This document shows positions 1 to 7,130 of a stretch of 43,504 nt of DNA, one piece after another (position 1 is the stretch's first letter; the number at the start of each line of letters is the position of its first letter). This stretch comes from an uncultured Bacillota bacterium (GTDB lineage Bacteria; Bacillota; Clostridia; Peptostreptococcales; Anaerovoracaceae), in NCBI GenBank assembly GCA_958448635.1, contig CAUDEQ010000010.1, positions 1 to 43,504 of the forward strand. The letters are read 5' to 3'. Under the pieces are notes generated by a model. It saw only the letters and a program-made list of their open reading frames with translations, was not told the DNA's origin and did no database searches. A program made the translations under genes and the position numbers.

Positions 1-170
1 GGCCCAGTTGGCCCAGTTGGCCCAGTTGGCCCAGTTGGCCCTAGCTGGCCTTGCGGTCCCATAGGACCTTGAGCTCCAGTAGGACCTGTAGGCCCTGCAA
101 TTCTGGCCATACATTTACAACAGTATATAGGACACGAAAAATAATGCTGGTTATTGTTGTAATCTGACAT
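1..170 (-). CDS. Collagen-like (Gly-Pro-Thr) protein, N-terminal part, cut by window edge
   Basis: This leftward reading frame starts at an ATG at 170-168 and runs off the left edge, so only about 56 residues are seen. The protein begins MSDYNNNQHYFSC and has a cysteine-rich stretch (CPIYCCKC). It then enters Gly-X-Y repeats of the GPTGPTGAQGPMGPQG kind and pure GPT. A later in-frame ATG at 110 would remove the Cys-rich head. I prefer the upstream start because the neighbouring collagen-like gene also has a short polar, Cys-rich N-terminus before its repeats. The ribosome site is weak (GGAAAAG is too close; AGAAAG lies further off). Bacterial collagen-like proteins of this type (the BclA family in Bacillus and Clostridioides) form surface or exosporium filaments; that role here is inference from the repeat type. 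The C-terminal domain is not visible. Confidence 0.7.
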   Translation of the reverse strand, partial: MSDYNNNQHYFSCPIYCCKCMARIAGPTGPTGAQGPMGPQGQLGPTGPTGPTGPTG

Positions 171-304
171 ACTTTTCCAACTTTCTTTTTATGGTTTATC
201 ACAGTATATTCTCTAAAGAGTTAAATAGCTACTTAAAAGCATTTTTATTCAGATGTTGTAGCTGGGAATTAAATCAAACTATCTTGCTGCAAATAAAAAT
301 ATAA

Positions 305-1300
305 TCAACTGTGAAGCTTTATGTGTTTAAAGTCTTGCTGATTTTGTTGTGCGTATATTAATGGCCCAGTCGGACCTGTCGGGCCTGTCGGGCCTGTTGG
401 GCCTTCTGCTCCCTCTGCTCCTGCCGCTCCGGCTTCTCCTGTTGGACCGGTCGGACCTGTCGGACCTGTCGGGCCTGTCGGGCCTGTTGGGCCTGTTGGG
501 CCTTCTGCTCCCTCTGCTCCTGCCGCTCCGGCTTCTCCTGTTGGACCGGTCGGACCTGTCGGACCTGTAGGGCCTGTTGGGCCTTCTGCTCCTTCTGCTC
601 CTGCGGCTCCGGCTTCTCCTGTTGGACCGGTCGGACCTGTCGGGCCTGTTGGGCCTTCTGCTCCTGCCGCTCCGGCTTCTCCTGTTGGTCCTGTCGGGCC
701 GGTCGGACCTGTAGGGCCTGTTGGGCCTGTCGGGCCTGTTGTTTCCGTAACCGTTACAAGATTAAAGTCCGGTGAGGTTCCCGGTGTTCCCATCGGTGCA
801 TCTGTATTTGCCTGATAAAGCGCACCATCATAATAAATCAACTCACCTGCATCATATATGGTTCCCGTAACAAATGCACCCACGGAGTCCAGGCCTGCTC
901 CTGTCGGACCTGTCGGTCCTGTCGGCCCCGTTGCTCCCGGCAAGCCTTGTGCTCCTGTCGGTCCTGTCGGACCTGTTGCTCCCGGCAAGCCTTGTGCTCC
1001 TGTCGGCCCCGTTGGACCTGTTGCTCCCGGCAAGCCTTGTGCTCCTGTCGGTCCCATTGGGCCTGTTGCTCCCGGCAAGCCTTGTGCTCCTGTCGGTCCC
1101 GTTGGGCCTGTACGTCCTGGAAATCCTACCGGACCTTCCGGTCCTACAGGGCCTTGTGGTCCACGTGGCCCTCTTGGGCCGGGGAAGCCTCTGGGACCCG
1201 GACACCCCATGGGTCCGGTCGGTCCCGTCGGGCCAGTCGGACCTGCCGGGCGACAGCTGTTACAGCAGCATCCGCTGCCGTTTTGATTATTAAAAAGCAT
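305..1300 (-). CDS. Collagen-like (Gly-Pro-Thr) surface protein with an internal carbohydrate-binding-like segment
   Basis: This gene encodes 331 residues with a strong ribosome site (AAGGAGG) just before the ATG at 1300. The N-terminus has a Cys cluster (GCCCNSC). Residues 18 to about 137 are Gly-X-Y repeats, including four copies of a GPTGAQGLPGAT-type unit. Residues about 138-187 are not collagenous and contain YDAGELIYYDGALYQ followed by a PGTSPDF motif, which resembles short CBM5/12 (chitin-binding type) modules. A second collagen tract follows, with four GEAGAAGAEG blocks. The protein ends in a short 21-residue tail, with no TNF-like trimerisation domain of the BclA type. No signal peptide is evident, as in spore exosporium collagens. 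A spore-surface role is inference. The DNA tandem repeats make copy-number change likely. Confidence 0.85.
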   Translation of the reverse strand: MLFNNQNGSGCCCNSCRPAGPTGPTGPTGPMGCPGPRGFPGPRGPRGPQGPVGPEGPVGFPGRTGPTGPTGAQGLPGATGPMGPTGAQGLPGATGPTGPTGAQGLPGATGPTGPTGAQGLPGATGPTGPTGPTGAGLDSVGAFVTGTIYDAGELIYYDGALYQANTDAPMGTPGTSPDFNLVTVTETTGPTGPTGPTGPTGPTGPTGEAGAAGAEGPTGPTGPTGPTGEAGAAGAEGAEGPTGPTGPTGPTGPTGEAGAAGAEGAEGPTGPTGPTGPTGPTGPTGPTGEAGAAGAEGAEGPTGPTGPTGPTGPLIYAQQNQQDFKHIKLHS

Positions 1301-1436
1301 ATGCTTTCCTCCTTATCGGTGTTTACCTTGCAATAATGCCGAAAGCCTAAATTGTCAAATCACCGGCTTCCAGCCGTCAGGCGCATACTTACGCCTATAC
1401 CTTACCATATGCTTTTCATCATCGAAATGCCACCCT

Positions 1437-2516
1437 TCACTTTGCAGCCAATGCCTTTTCAAAATATTTCTGATTAATCCTTACAAACTCGTTATCAGGT
1501 CTTAAAACCGCTGCTCTCAAATGATACTGCCATGCCGCATTCAGGTCTCCCATCCTGTCATAGCATATGCACAGCTGAACAAGCGGTATGAAATCGTGAT
1601 ATTCCTTCTGCTCAAATCCTCCCCTTTCCGTCCTTTCAGGTGCCGTCAGCGCCTGAGCATACCAGTATGCTGCCATTTCAAATTCATTTTTCTCCATAAG
1701 CGCCCTGCCTAGCTCACAGCATATTTCAGCCCTCGGCACATCATACAAAAGACTCCTCAGCAGCAGCTTGATGCGCCTTTCACCGTCCCCCGTCTTTTCA
1801 AAGCATCTGGCCGCCTGAAGACACGCATCTATCTTGTTTTCATTCCACCCGTCCTTCATATCAAGAAAACGCTCCAGTACCGCTGCAGCCTCCCGATACC
1901 TGGCGTGATACAACAGCTCTCTTCCGTAGTAAAAGGTGCTTCTGGCATCAAAGCTCTCCCCCTCCGCTATCATCCTTTCGTATATACGAAGATTTCTGTC
2001 GGGATCGCCTGCCTTTTCCTTTCTATGCTCTATTTCCACATCGGTATGCACTATCTTTCCGGCGGGAGTGATAGCCTCATGGACACGCCCCTTCCATACG
2101 AATCCCATGGCCTTTCTCAGTATACGCTCCCTGTAATATGAAAAGCTGGCAGCCCCCGTTTCGTCAAAACCTGCAGCGTATTTCATCATGACGACATCTG
2201 TATCGGACTCCAGCTCTTCCTTCAGTTTTCTTATTCGCTCTATGTTGTCATCTGTTATCATATCGTCTGCATCCAGCCACATCCAGTATTCCATGGATGC
2301 CTTTTCGCAGGCGAAATTCCTTGCGGCAGCAAAATCATCCTTCCACTGAAAGTCAAAGACCAGCGGCGTATACTTCAGGGCGATATCACGTGTCCCGTCT
2401 GACGAGCCTGTGTCCACTATCACGATCTCATCCATCACGGGACTGACCTTTTCCAACAGCCGCCCTAAAACAGCCTCCTCATCTCTGACGATCATACATA
2501 AGCTTATGCGGATCAT
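1437..2516 (-). CDS. Family 2 glycosyltransferase with C-terminal helical repeats
   Basis: I place the start at the ATG at 2516 (MIRISLCMIVRDEE) because AAGGAGG lies five bases upstream; an ATG 13 codons earlier has no such site. The product has 359 residues. The N-terminal GT-A domain shows ISLCMIVRDEE, the nucleotide-sugar motif IVDTGSSDGT, the exchange motif DFAAARNFA and the metal-binding WLDADDMI. The rest (about 190-355) is helical with TPR-like units (YYGRELLYHARYREAA; YWYAQAL). This arrangement is typical of SunS-like bacterial glycosyltransferases, soluble enzymes that glycosylate peptides or surface polymers. It sits between collagen-like genes and a CotH gene. Glycosylation of the Thr-rich collagen repeats would be a reasonable job, since BclA-type collagens are known to be glycosylated at Thr, but that is inference. 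Confidence 0.85.
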   Translation of the reverse strand: MIRISLCMIVRDEEAVLGRLLEKVSPVMDEIVIVDTGSSDGTRDIALKYTPLVFDFQWKDDFAAARNFACEKASMEYWMWLDADDMITDDNIERIRKLKEELESDTDVVMMKYAAGFDETGAASFSYYRERILRKAMGFVWKGRVHEAITPAGKIVHTDVEIEHRKEKAGDPDRNLRIYERMIAEGESFDARSTFYYGRELLYHARYREAAAVLERFLDMKDGWNENKIDACLQAARCFEKTGDGERRIKLLLRSLLYDVPRAEICCELGRALMEKNEFEMAAYWYAQALTAPERTERGGFEQKEYHDFIPLVQLCICYDRMGDLNAAWQYHLRAAVLRPDNEFVRINQKYFEKALAAK

Positions 2517-2651
2517 AATGACCTCCTTATTCATCATACATGTCCTGCCTTTCATCTCTTCAAGGCAAACATTCAGCTACTGATATACTATTTAAAAGAT
2601 GATATAAGGTGTCATATTTACAAATGTGTATCCGGGAAATCATTGCTGCCG

Positions 2652-4049
2652 TCAATCTCTAAGATCATCTATTTCGCCCATATCCGGCAGCCATATATGG
2701 GAAGCATCCACAAACCCGCTTTTATCCCGGCTCTGCCCGTTTATGGATGACGGTATCTCTCCGTCAAGCTGCTTTCTCACCGATATCGCTCTTGCGGTAC
2801 AAAAATCTCTGAAGGTTCTCACACCTGTCAGATAATCCTCATACGAGCAGTACGCCGTAGGGTCCACCTCTACATACGGAGATATCATTTTGGAAATTTC
2901 CGCCGTCTTCATATCGAAGTATCCGTTTTCAAAATATGTTTCGATGAAATCATCGTACAAGCTGTGATAGAGCTTGTAATATTCTTCGTGGAGCATCAGA
3001 TTGTGGAACATTGGCCTGTTGGTCATCACCTCTCCGTCGGCAGGAGTATCTATGGGGAAGTTGACGTAAAGCCCGGCATCGTTTACAGGCTCAGGCATAC
3101 CCAGAGAATATGTGCAAAATGCCAGATTGTAATCCCATGGCAGCATGCTCAGGACTCCATCCTCCTCGTAAAGGAAATAGTTGTGTCCCGTAGGTCCCAG
3201 ATAGCTGTCCAGATTGATTACGAATGATTGTACCGTGAAATACCTCATCACCTCATCCACATTCACAGCCTTTTCAGGCTCTTCGTTTTCGGAAAGCACT
3301 TTGAGCGATTCTATGAGGCGCTTTTCATCCTCTGCCGATGTCTTGAATTTAGCCTTCCTGAATATGTTGTCATAGTTTTCAGGGTCGTCGCCGGTATATT
3401 TCAGAGCCACATCGTTGTTGGGAGCATATACGTCCTTGTAGTCAGGCTTGTAGAGCTTGCCGTGGTTCTTGCCAAAGCTGCGCTTTGCAAAGGCCTCCTC
3501 CGGCTCCTCAAGCGCCAGATACAGCCCCCAGTCGTATCCGTTCACCTTTATCCATGCGTAACTGCACAGTGGCGCCGGAACCTCCATGTGACGCATCATA
3601 TCATATGCCATGTAGTTTTTGAGATAGCTGTTGTCCTGAAATGATGCATCCAGATTCAGCTTGTCCAGACCGTAATACGAGCCCCCGTCTGTATAATGGT
3701 CAAATTCCACCTTGAAGCTGTATCTCGACAGGCCGTATTCCTCCACGAGGCTTCTGGAATTGTTTCCTTTCACCCTCAAGCCGACATTATTGAATTGTTC
3801 ACCGTCTATGACTATATCGCACGATATGTATTCCTCCTGCGGCGCATTTTCCAAAAAACCCTCCCAGTCATCGACCTTCAGATCTATTTCATGGACATAC
3901 CCGTCATCGAATATGCGCTTCTGGTATTCAGGCTCATCAGTGGATTTTCTGATGCCCAGAAACTCTCCGAACATAAATGCCGTCGTTATCACAAGCGCCA
4001 CCAGTATTACAGCAATACATATACGATCTATGTGCCTGCTTTTAAGCAT
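2652..4049 (-). CDS. CotH kinase-like protein, membrane-anchored
   Basis: The 465-residue protein has one N-terminal membrane segment (about residues 10-30) and an extracytoplasmic body. It shows the CotH pattern: a FNNVGLRVKGN strand, the YGLDKLNLDASFQD region, NGYDWGLYLALEEPEEAF and later HNYFLYEEDGVLSMLPWDYN, which carries the conserved PWDYN acidic motif. CotH of Bacillus is an atypical secreted kinase that phosphorylates spore-coat proteins; many anaerobes carry anchored relatives outside sporulation loci. The stop lies 135 bases upstream of the glycosyltransferase start. The start at 4049 is five bases after the DUF4956 stop, so translation of the two is probably coupled. The substrate is unknown; the nearby lipoprotein with a Ser/Tyr-rich tail and the collagen-like proteins are possible targets (inference). 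Confidence 0.88.
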   Translation of the reverse strand: MLKSRHIDRICIAVILVALVITTAFMFGEFLGIRKSTDEPEYQKRIFDDGYVHEIDLKVDDWEGFLENAPQEEYISCDIVIDGEQFNNVGLRVKGNNSRSLVEEYGLSRYSFKVEFDHYTDGGSYYGLDKLNLDASFQDNSYLKNYMAYDMMRHMEVPAPLCSYAWIKVNGYDWGLYLALEEPEEAFAKRSFGKNHGKLYKPDYKDVYAPNNDVALKYTGDDPENYDNIFRKAKFKTSAEDEKRLIESLKVLSENEEPEKAVNVDEVMRYFTVQSFVINLDSYLGPTGHNYFLYEEDGVLSMLPWDYNLAFCTYSLGMPEPVNDAGLYVNFPIDTPADGEVMTNRPMFHNLMLHEEYYKLYHSLYDDFIETYFENGYFDMKTAEISKMISPYVEVDPTAYCSYEDYLTGVRTFRDFCTARAISVRKQLDGEIPSSINGQSRDKSGFVDASHIWLPDMGEIDDLRD

Positions 4050-4054
4050 CTATC

Positions 4055-4726
4055 CTACCCCATGTAATCGCCGTTATACGAAACCATCACAACATTGGTT
4101 ATGCCTTCGGTTTCAGCCAGTCTGTTGACAAAATCCGTTTCTCCGTCCTTTATCCTTATTTCATAATTCAGCTCGATATCTCCTGCAGTCACCGTCTTGC
4201 TTTTCAGCGAAAGCTTTCTCACATTGCTCTCCACAAATTCATGTGCGGCCCTCTCCTCATCATCGGAGCCGCAGTGAAATACGAGAATATAAGGTCTGTC
4301 CAGAGTCTTCTTCTCTGAAAAGATCAGAAGGATCACAGCTATGAATACGCTTCCGAATACAGCCAGCACGATGAGTCCTGCCGCCAGCACTATTCCTGCC
4401 GCTATGCTCCAGAAGAGGAACACTATATCCATAGGCTCCTTGATGGCGGTACGAAACCTGACAATGGAAAGAGCACCGACCATACCCAGCGACAACACCA
4501 CGTTGCTGCTTATGGCCATTATAACCAGCGTCGTTATGAGCGTCATCGCTATGAGGGAAAGTCCGAAGCCCGCCGAGTACATAACTCCCGTGTAAGTCTT
4601 CTTGTATATGAAGAAAATCAGAAGCCCCATCGCAAACGCCAGTAAAAATGTGAGCAGCATATCCAGCGGTGAAACAGTTGTCACGTTATCTAAAAATCCC
4701 GATTTGAAAATATCCTGAAAAGTCAA
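4055..4726 (-). CDS. DUF4956 family membrane protein (TTG start)
   Basis: This 223-residue protein has about four membrane segments in its first 130 residues, with clear hydrophobic runs at about 22-42, 48-68, 74-92 and 112-133, then a soluble C-terminal domain (about 140-223). The segment SIVRFRTAIKEPMDIVFLFW is the characteristic conserved stretch of the DUF4956 family. The start is TTG (MTFQDIF), chosen because AGGAGG lies directly upstream and no ATG is available. DUF4956 proteins are commonly found next to VTC-domain and CotH genes, as here, and have no established biochemical function. The C-terminal part, with alternating strands and helices, resembles the small regulatory domains of MgtC-type membrane proteins, but this is a weak impression. 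Confidence 0.85.
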   Translation of the reverse strand: MTFQDIFKSGFLDNVTTVSPLDMLLTFLLAFAMGLLIFFIYKKTYTGVMYSAGFGLSLIAMTLITTLVIMAISSNVVLSLGMVGALSIVRFRTAIKEPMDIVFLFWSIAAGIVLAAGLIVLAVFGSVFIAVILLIFSEKKTLDRPYILVFHCGSDDEERAAHEFVESNVRKLSLKSKTVTAGDIELNYEIRIKDGETDFVNRLAETEGITNVVMVSYNGDYMG

Positions 4727-4796
4727 TGCTTTTTCCTCCTGTAAAACGCATTATCTGGTTTATTACATACTTTTATGCTTTGCGCAATGCAATCTT

Positions 4797-5486
4797 CTAT
4801 TGATACCTTCTCGCCACTGCGTACTTGGAATAGGCAGTGGATTTTCGCCCAATGTCGCCTATCATCAGCCTTACCACGTCCGGAATGAACTCATCGTACT
4901 TCACCTCCAGTACTGCAACGCCCTCGGTCATATCCAGCTTGGCATCGTGGAGCCTGAAGAAGCAGTCCGTTCCTGTATATGTGGCAAGGTCTGTATCTAT
5001 GGTCACACGCACATTTCCCGGCGTATACATGAATGCCTCCCTGTTGTACGTCACTATCCTTGCCGGCTTCAATAGCTGACCTCTGAGCTTGCTGTAAAAC
5101 TCAGCCAGCAGGGGATCGCCCCTTTCCATGAGAAAGGCTATGTCACCATGTATTATCCTCATGCATTCATCCTCTGTCAGCCTGGCAGATCTCTTGGCGC
5201 AGAGGCCTCTCGTCTTGTATTTTTTTTCCAGCCTGATGAAGCCGGTATCATCGTTGTAGTAACGTATCCTGAACTTCTCACGATCTCGTACACCGTCCAG
5301 CTTCTCCCTGAGAGCCTTATCATACGGAGTGTCAAAATAAAGACTGCTCACACGGTATGAACCGTGTGAGTCAGCATAATCATCGTGCTTCATAATCCTT
5401 GCCAGTCGTCCTGAGAGAATCATCGCTTCCGCATGATTTATATTGTATTTGATTTCATGTCGAAGCTTCTTTGGCTTCTTTTCCAT
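4797..5486 (-). CDS. VTC-domain (polyphosphate polymerase-like) protein
   Basis: From the ATG at 5486 (MEKKPKKLRHEIKY) the protein has 229 residues, the usual size for stand-alone bacterial VTC-domain proteins. The family tunnel motifs are visible: RHEIKY, SSLYFDTPYDKALREK, FRIRYY, RLEKKYKTRGLCAKRSA, RIVTYNREAF, RVTIDTDL and AVLEVKYDEFIPDVV. These basic and acidic residues line the phosphate tunnel in the yeast vacuolar transporter chaperone, which makes polyphosphate from ATP. An in-frame extension upstream of Met 5486 only reads the neighbouring lipoprotein repeats out of frame, so I exclude it. An ATG at 5504, overlapping the lipoprotein stop, is an alternative start. The gene lies 10 bases after the lipoprotein stop with no clear ribosome site, so translational coupling is likely. 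Activity of bacterial members in CotH clusters is unproven. Confidence 0.85.
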   Translation of the reverse strand: MEKKPKKLRHEIKYNINHAEAMILSGRLARIMKHDDYADSHGSYRVSSLYFDTPYDKALREKLDGVRDREKFRIRYYNDDTGFIRLEKKYKTRGLCAKRSARLTEDECMRIIHGDIAFLMERGDPLLAEFYSKLRGQLLKPARIVTYNREAFMYTPGNVRVTIDTDLATYTGTDCFFRLHDAKLDMTEGVAVLEVKYDEFIPDVVRLMIGDIGRKSTAYSKYAVARRYQ

Positions 5487-5496
5487 TATTGCCGCA

Positions 5497-6291
5497 TTAG
5501 TCATCGTAGTTACTGTTGCCGCTGTCGGAATCGTTGTCATCGTAGCTGGAATTTCCGTAGTTGCTGTTTCCGGACGAGCTTGATGAATCATCGTAGTTGC
5601 TGTTGCCGGATGAGCTTGATGAGCCGCCGTAGTTGCTGTTGCCGGATGAGCTGTTGTAGTTGGTATTGGTTCCGTCATAATCTGTAGCCGCTCCGTAGTT
5701 GCTGTTGTATCCGTCATAGTCAGTATTGCTGTAGTTGGTGTAGCTGTTTCCTGACTGAACGGCGCTGTCGATCTTGGTTTTAGCAGCCTTGTAGTTTGTA
5801 TCGCCGTAATCAGATACTGAGTATTCCTTGATTCCGTAGTTGCTCTCTCCTGAAATTACGACTTTTCCCATCACGTTCTTTCCATCGAATACCGCCTTGA
5901 CGTTCTTCACTATATTGTCGAGAAAGTCATCGTCCGGCATCTTTGAGCCTTCCTTTATCTGGATGTTGATGTCATTTCCCATTCCGGCAGCATCTGCCTT
6001 GGTGATGAAGCCTTCCTTCTCCATCAGAGCGATCAGCTGGGATACTATCTCATCTGTCGGCTTGCCTTCGTATTCCGACAGCTTATCCATCAGCTTTCCG
6101 GCATCATCGTTTACAGGCATTATCGAAACAACATTGCCGTCTTCATCGTAGTTAATCTCGAATTCAGGATTCACCTTGAGTACGAGAGTTCCTGCCGATG
6201 CAGTCTCTGTTCCGCATCCTGCGAAAGCTCCGAAGCCCAGTACAAGTACCATAACCGCTATGAGTATTTTTATCGTTCTTTTATTCTTCAT
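5497..6291 (-). CDS. Lipoprotein with RsgI-like extracellular domain and Ser/Asn/Tyr/Asp low-complexity tail
   Basis: The 264-residue protein starts behind AAGGAGG and has a lipoprotein signal (hydrophobic core at about 8-22, lipobox FAGC, Cys26). Residues about 35-75 read LKVNPEFEINYDEDG followed by VVSIMPVNDDAGKL. This matches the extracellular strand pattern of RsgI-type anti-sigma factors (VNPSIE... NRVVSVxxLNDDG). The following helices are compatible with the same domain. Residues about 175-264 are low complexity, dominated by NSNYGG and SGNSNYDD units. No cytoplasmic anti-sigma domain is present, so it is not a complete RsgI. It heads the VTC-DUF4956-CotH run and is divergent from a two-component system. 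A role as sensor or surface ligand is inference. Confidence 0.8.
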   Translation of the reverse strand: MKNKRTIKILIAVMVLVLGFGAFAGCGTETASAGTLVLKVNPEFEINYDEDGNVVSIMPVNDDAGKLMDKLSEYEGKPTDEIVSQLIALMEKEGFITKADAAGMGNDINIQIKEGSKMPDDDFLDNIVKNVKAVFDGKNVMGKVVISGESNYGIKEYSVSDYGDTNYKAAKTKIDSAVQSGNSYTNYSNTDYDGYNSNYGAATDYDGTNTNYNSSSGNSNYGGSSSSSGNSNYDDSSSSSGNSNYGNSSYDDNDSDSGNSNYDD

Positions 6292-6385
6292 TGTAATCGT
6301 CCTCCTTATCTTTGATGATGCGATTTTATCGAATGATTATTAAAGAAATATTAGAATACTTAAAAAGATTTTAATTTTTTTCATC

Positions 6386-6415
6386 TTGACATTTATTATC
6401 TCGTATGGCAATAAT
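6386..6415 (+). promoter_or_regulatory. Candidate sigma-A promoter for the response regulator/kinase operon
   Basis: TTGACA at 6386-6391 is followed by CAATAAT at 6409-6415, giving 17 or 18 bases of spacing depending on the register of the -10. It lies 34 bases before the TTG start at 6450. The upstream AT-rich tract (about 6340-6380) has repeated TTAAAG/TTAAAA words that could bind an OmpR-type regulator, but no clean repeat array is visible. Confidence 0.5.
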
Positions 6416-6449
6416 TTATCAATGAAGGGGTAGGAAAGGCAGGTTCATT

Positions 6450-7130
6450 TTGAAAATCCTTATCGTGGAAGATGAAAAAGATTTGAGAGATATACTGACA
6501 AAGAGATTGAGAAAGCACTATACCGTGGACGCCTGCGGCGACGGAGAGGAGGCCCTCGATTATTTCAGCATCTACAAATACGATGTTGTGATTCTCGACA
6601 TAATGCTTCCTAAAATAGACGGCCTGCAGGTTCTCAGGAAGATACGCAGCAGCGGAAGCGAGACTCCCGTGATAATGCTGACAGCCAAGGGTGAGGTGGA
6701 AGACAAGGTCTCCGGGCTTGATGCCGGAGCCGACGATTATATCGTAAAGCCCTTTGCCTTCGATGAGCTTCTGGCAAGAATCAGAGTTATGACAAGAAAG
6801 AAATCATCCGTAAAAAGCTTTGTCATAACAGTAGGCGACATCACTCTCGATACTGCTTCAAAGACAGTCACCCATGGAGGAGTTCCCGTATCTCTGACGT
6901 CAAAGGAATACATGCTCCTTGAATATATGATGCGTCATCCCGGCATAACACTTACAAGAACACAGCTGGAGGAGCAGGCATGGGACAGCAGCTTTGAAGG
7001 AGGCTCCAATGTGGTGGACGTCTACATAAGATATCTAAGAAAAAAGCTCGATGATAAACACGACGTCAAGCATATAAAGACAGTCTACGGAATGGGCTAC
7101 CGACTGGAGGGCGGCGATGAAGAAAAATAA
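6450..7130 (+). CDS. OmpR/PhoB-type response regulator (TTG start)
   Basis: The 226-residue protein has an N-terminal receiver domain with the acidic pocket (VEDEKD), the phospho-acceptor Asp in VVILDIMLPKIDG (about residue 51), the switch Thr in MLTAKG and the conserved Lys in IVKPFAF. A winged-helix DNA-binding domain follows (about 128-224), including SLTSKEYMLLEYMMRHPG, VVDVYIRYLRKKLDD and the closing VYGMGYRL. The start is TTG at 6450 (LKILIVEDEKD), preceded by a purine-rich site (AGGAAAGGCAGG); no ATG is available close to the domain start. The stop overlaps the kinase gene by 14 bases, so the two are translated together. Divergence from the lipoprotein-VTC-CotH genes makes that cluster a natural candidate target (inference). 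Confidence 0.93.
   Translation: MKILIVEDEKDLRDILTKRLRKHYTVDACGDGEEALDYFSIYKYDVVILDIMLPKIDGLQVLRKIRSSGSETPVIMLTAKGEVEDKVSGLDAGADDYIVKPFAFDELLARIRVMTRKKSSVKSFVITVGDITLDTASKTVTHGGVPVSLTSKEYMLLEYMMRHPGITLTRTQLEEQAWDSSFEGGSNVVDVYIRYLRKKLDDKHDVKHIKTVYGMGYRLEGGDEEK

Noticed and set aside
349..1336. Long open frames on the + strand across the collagen gene
   Set aside because: They are artefacts of 9-base periodic repeats (Leu/Pro- or Cys/Arg-rich) with no ribosome site.
5487..5717. N-terminal extension of the VTC-domain frame (Thr/Ala/Pro-rich repeats)
   Set aside because: It reads the lipoprotein tail repeats in another frame; the VTC domain begins at MEKK/RHEIKY and the lipoprotein frame has the coherent signal peptide and domain.
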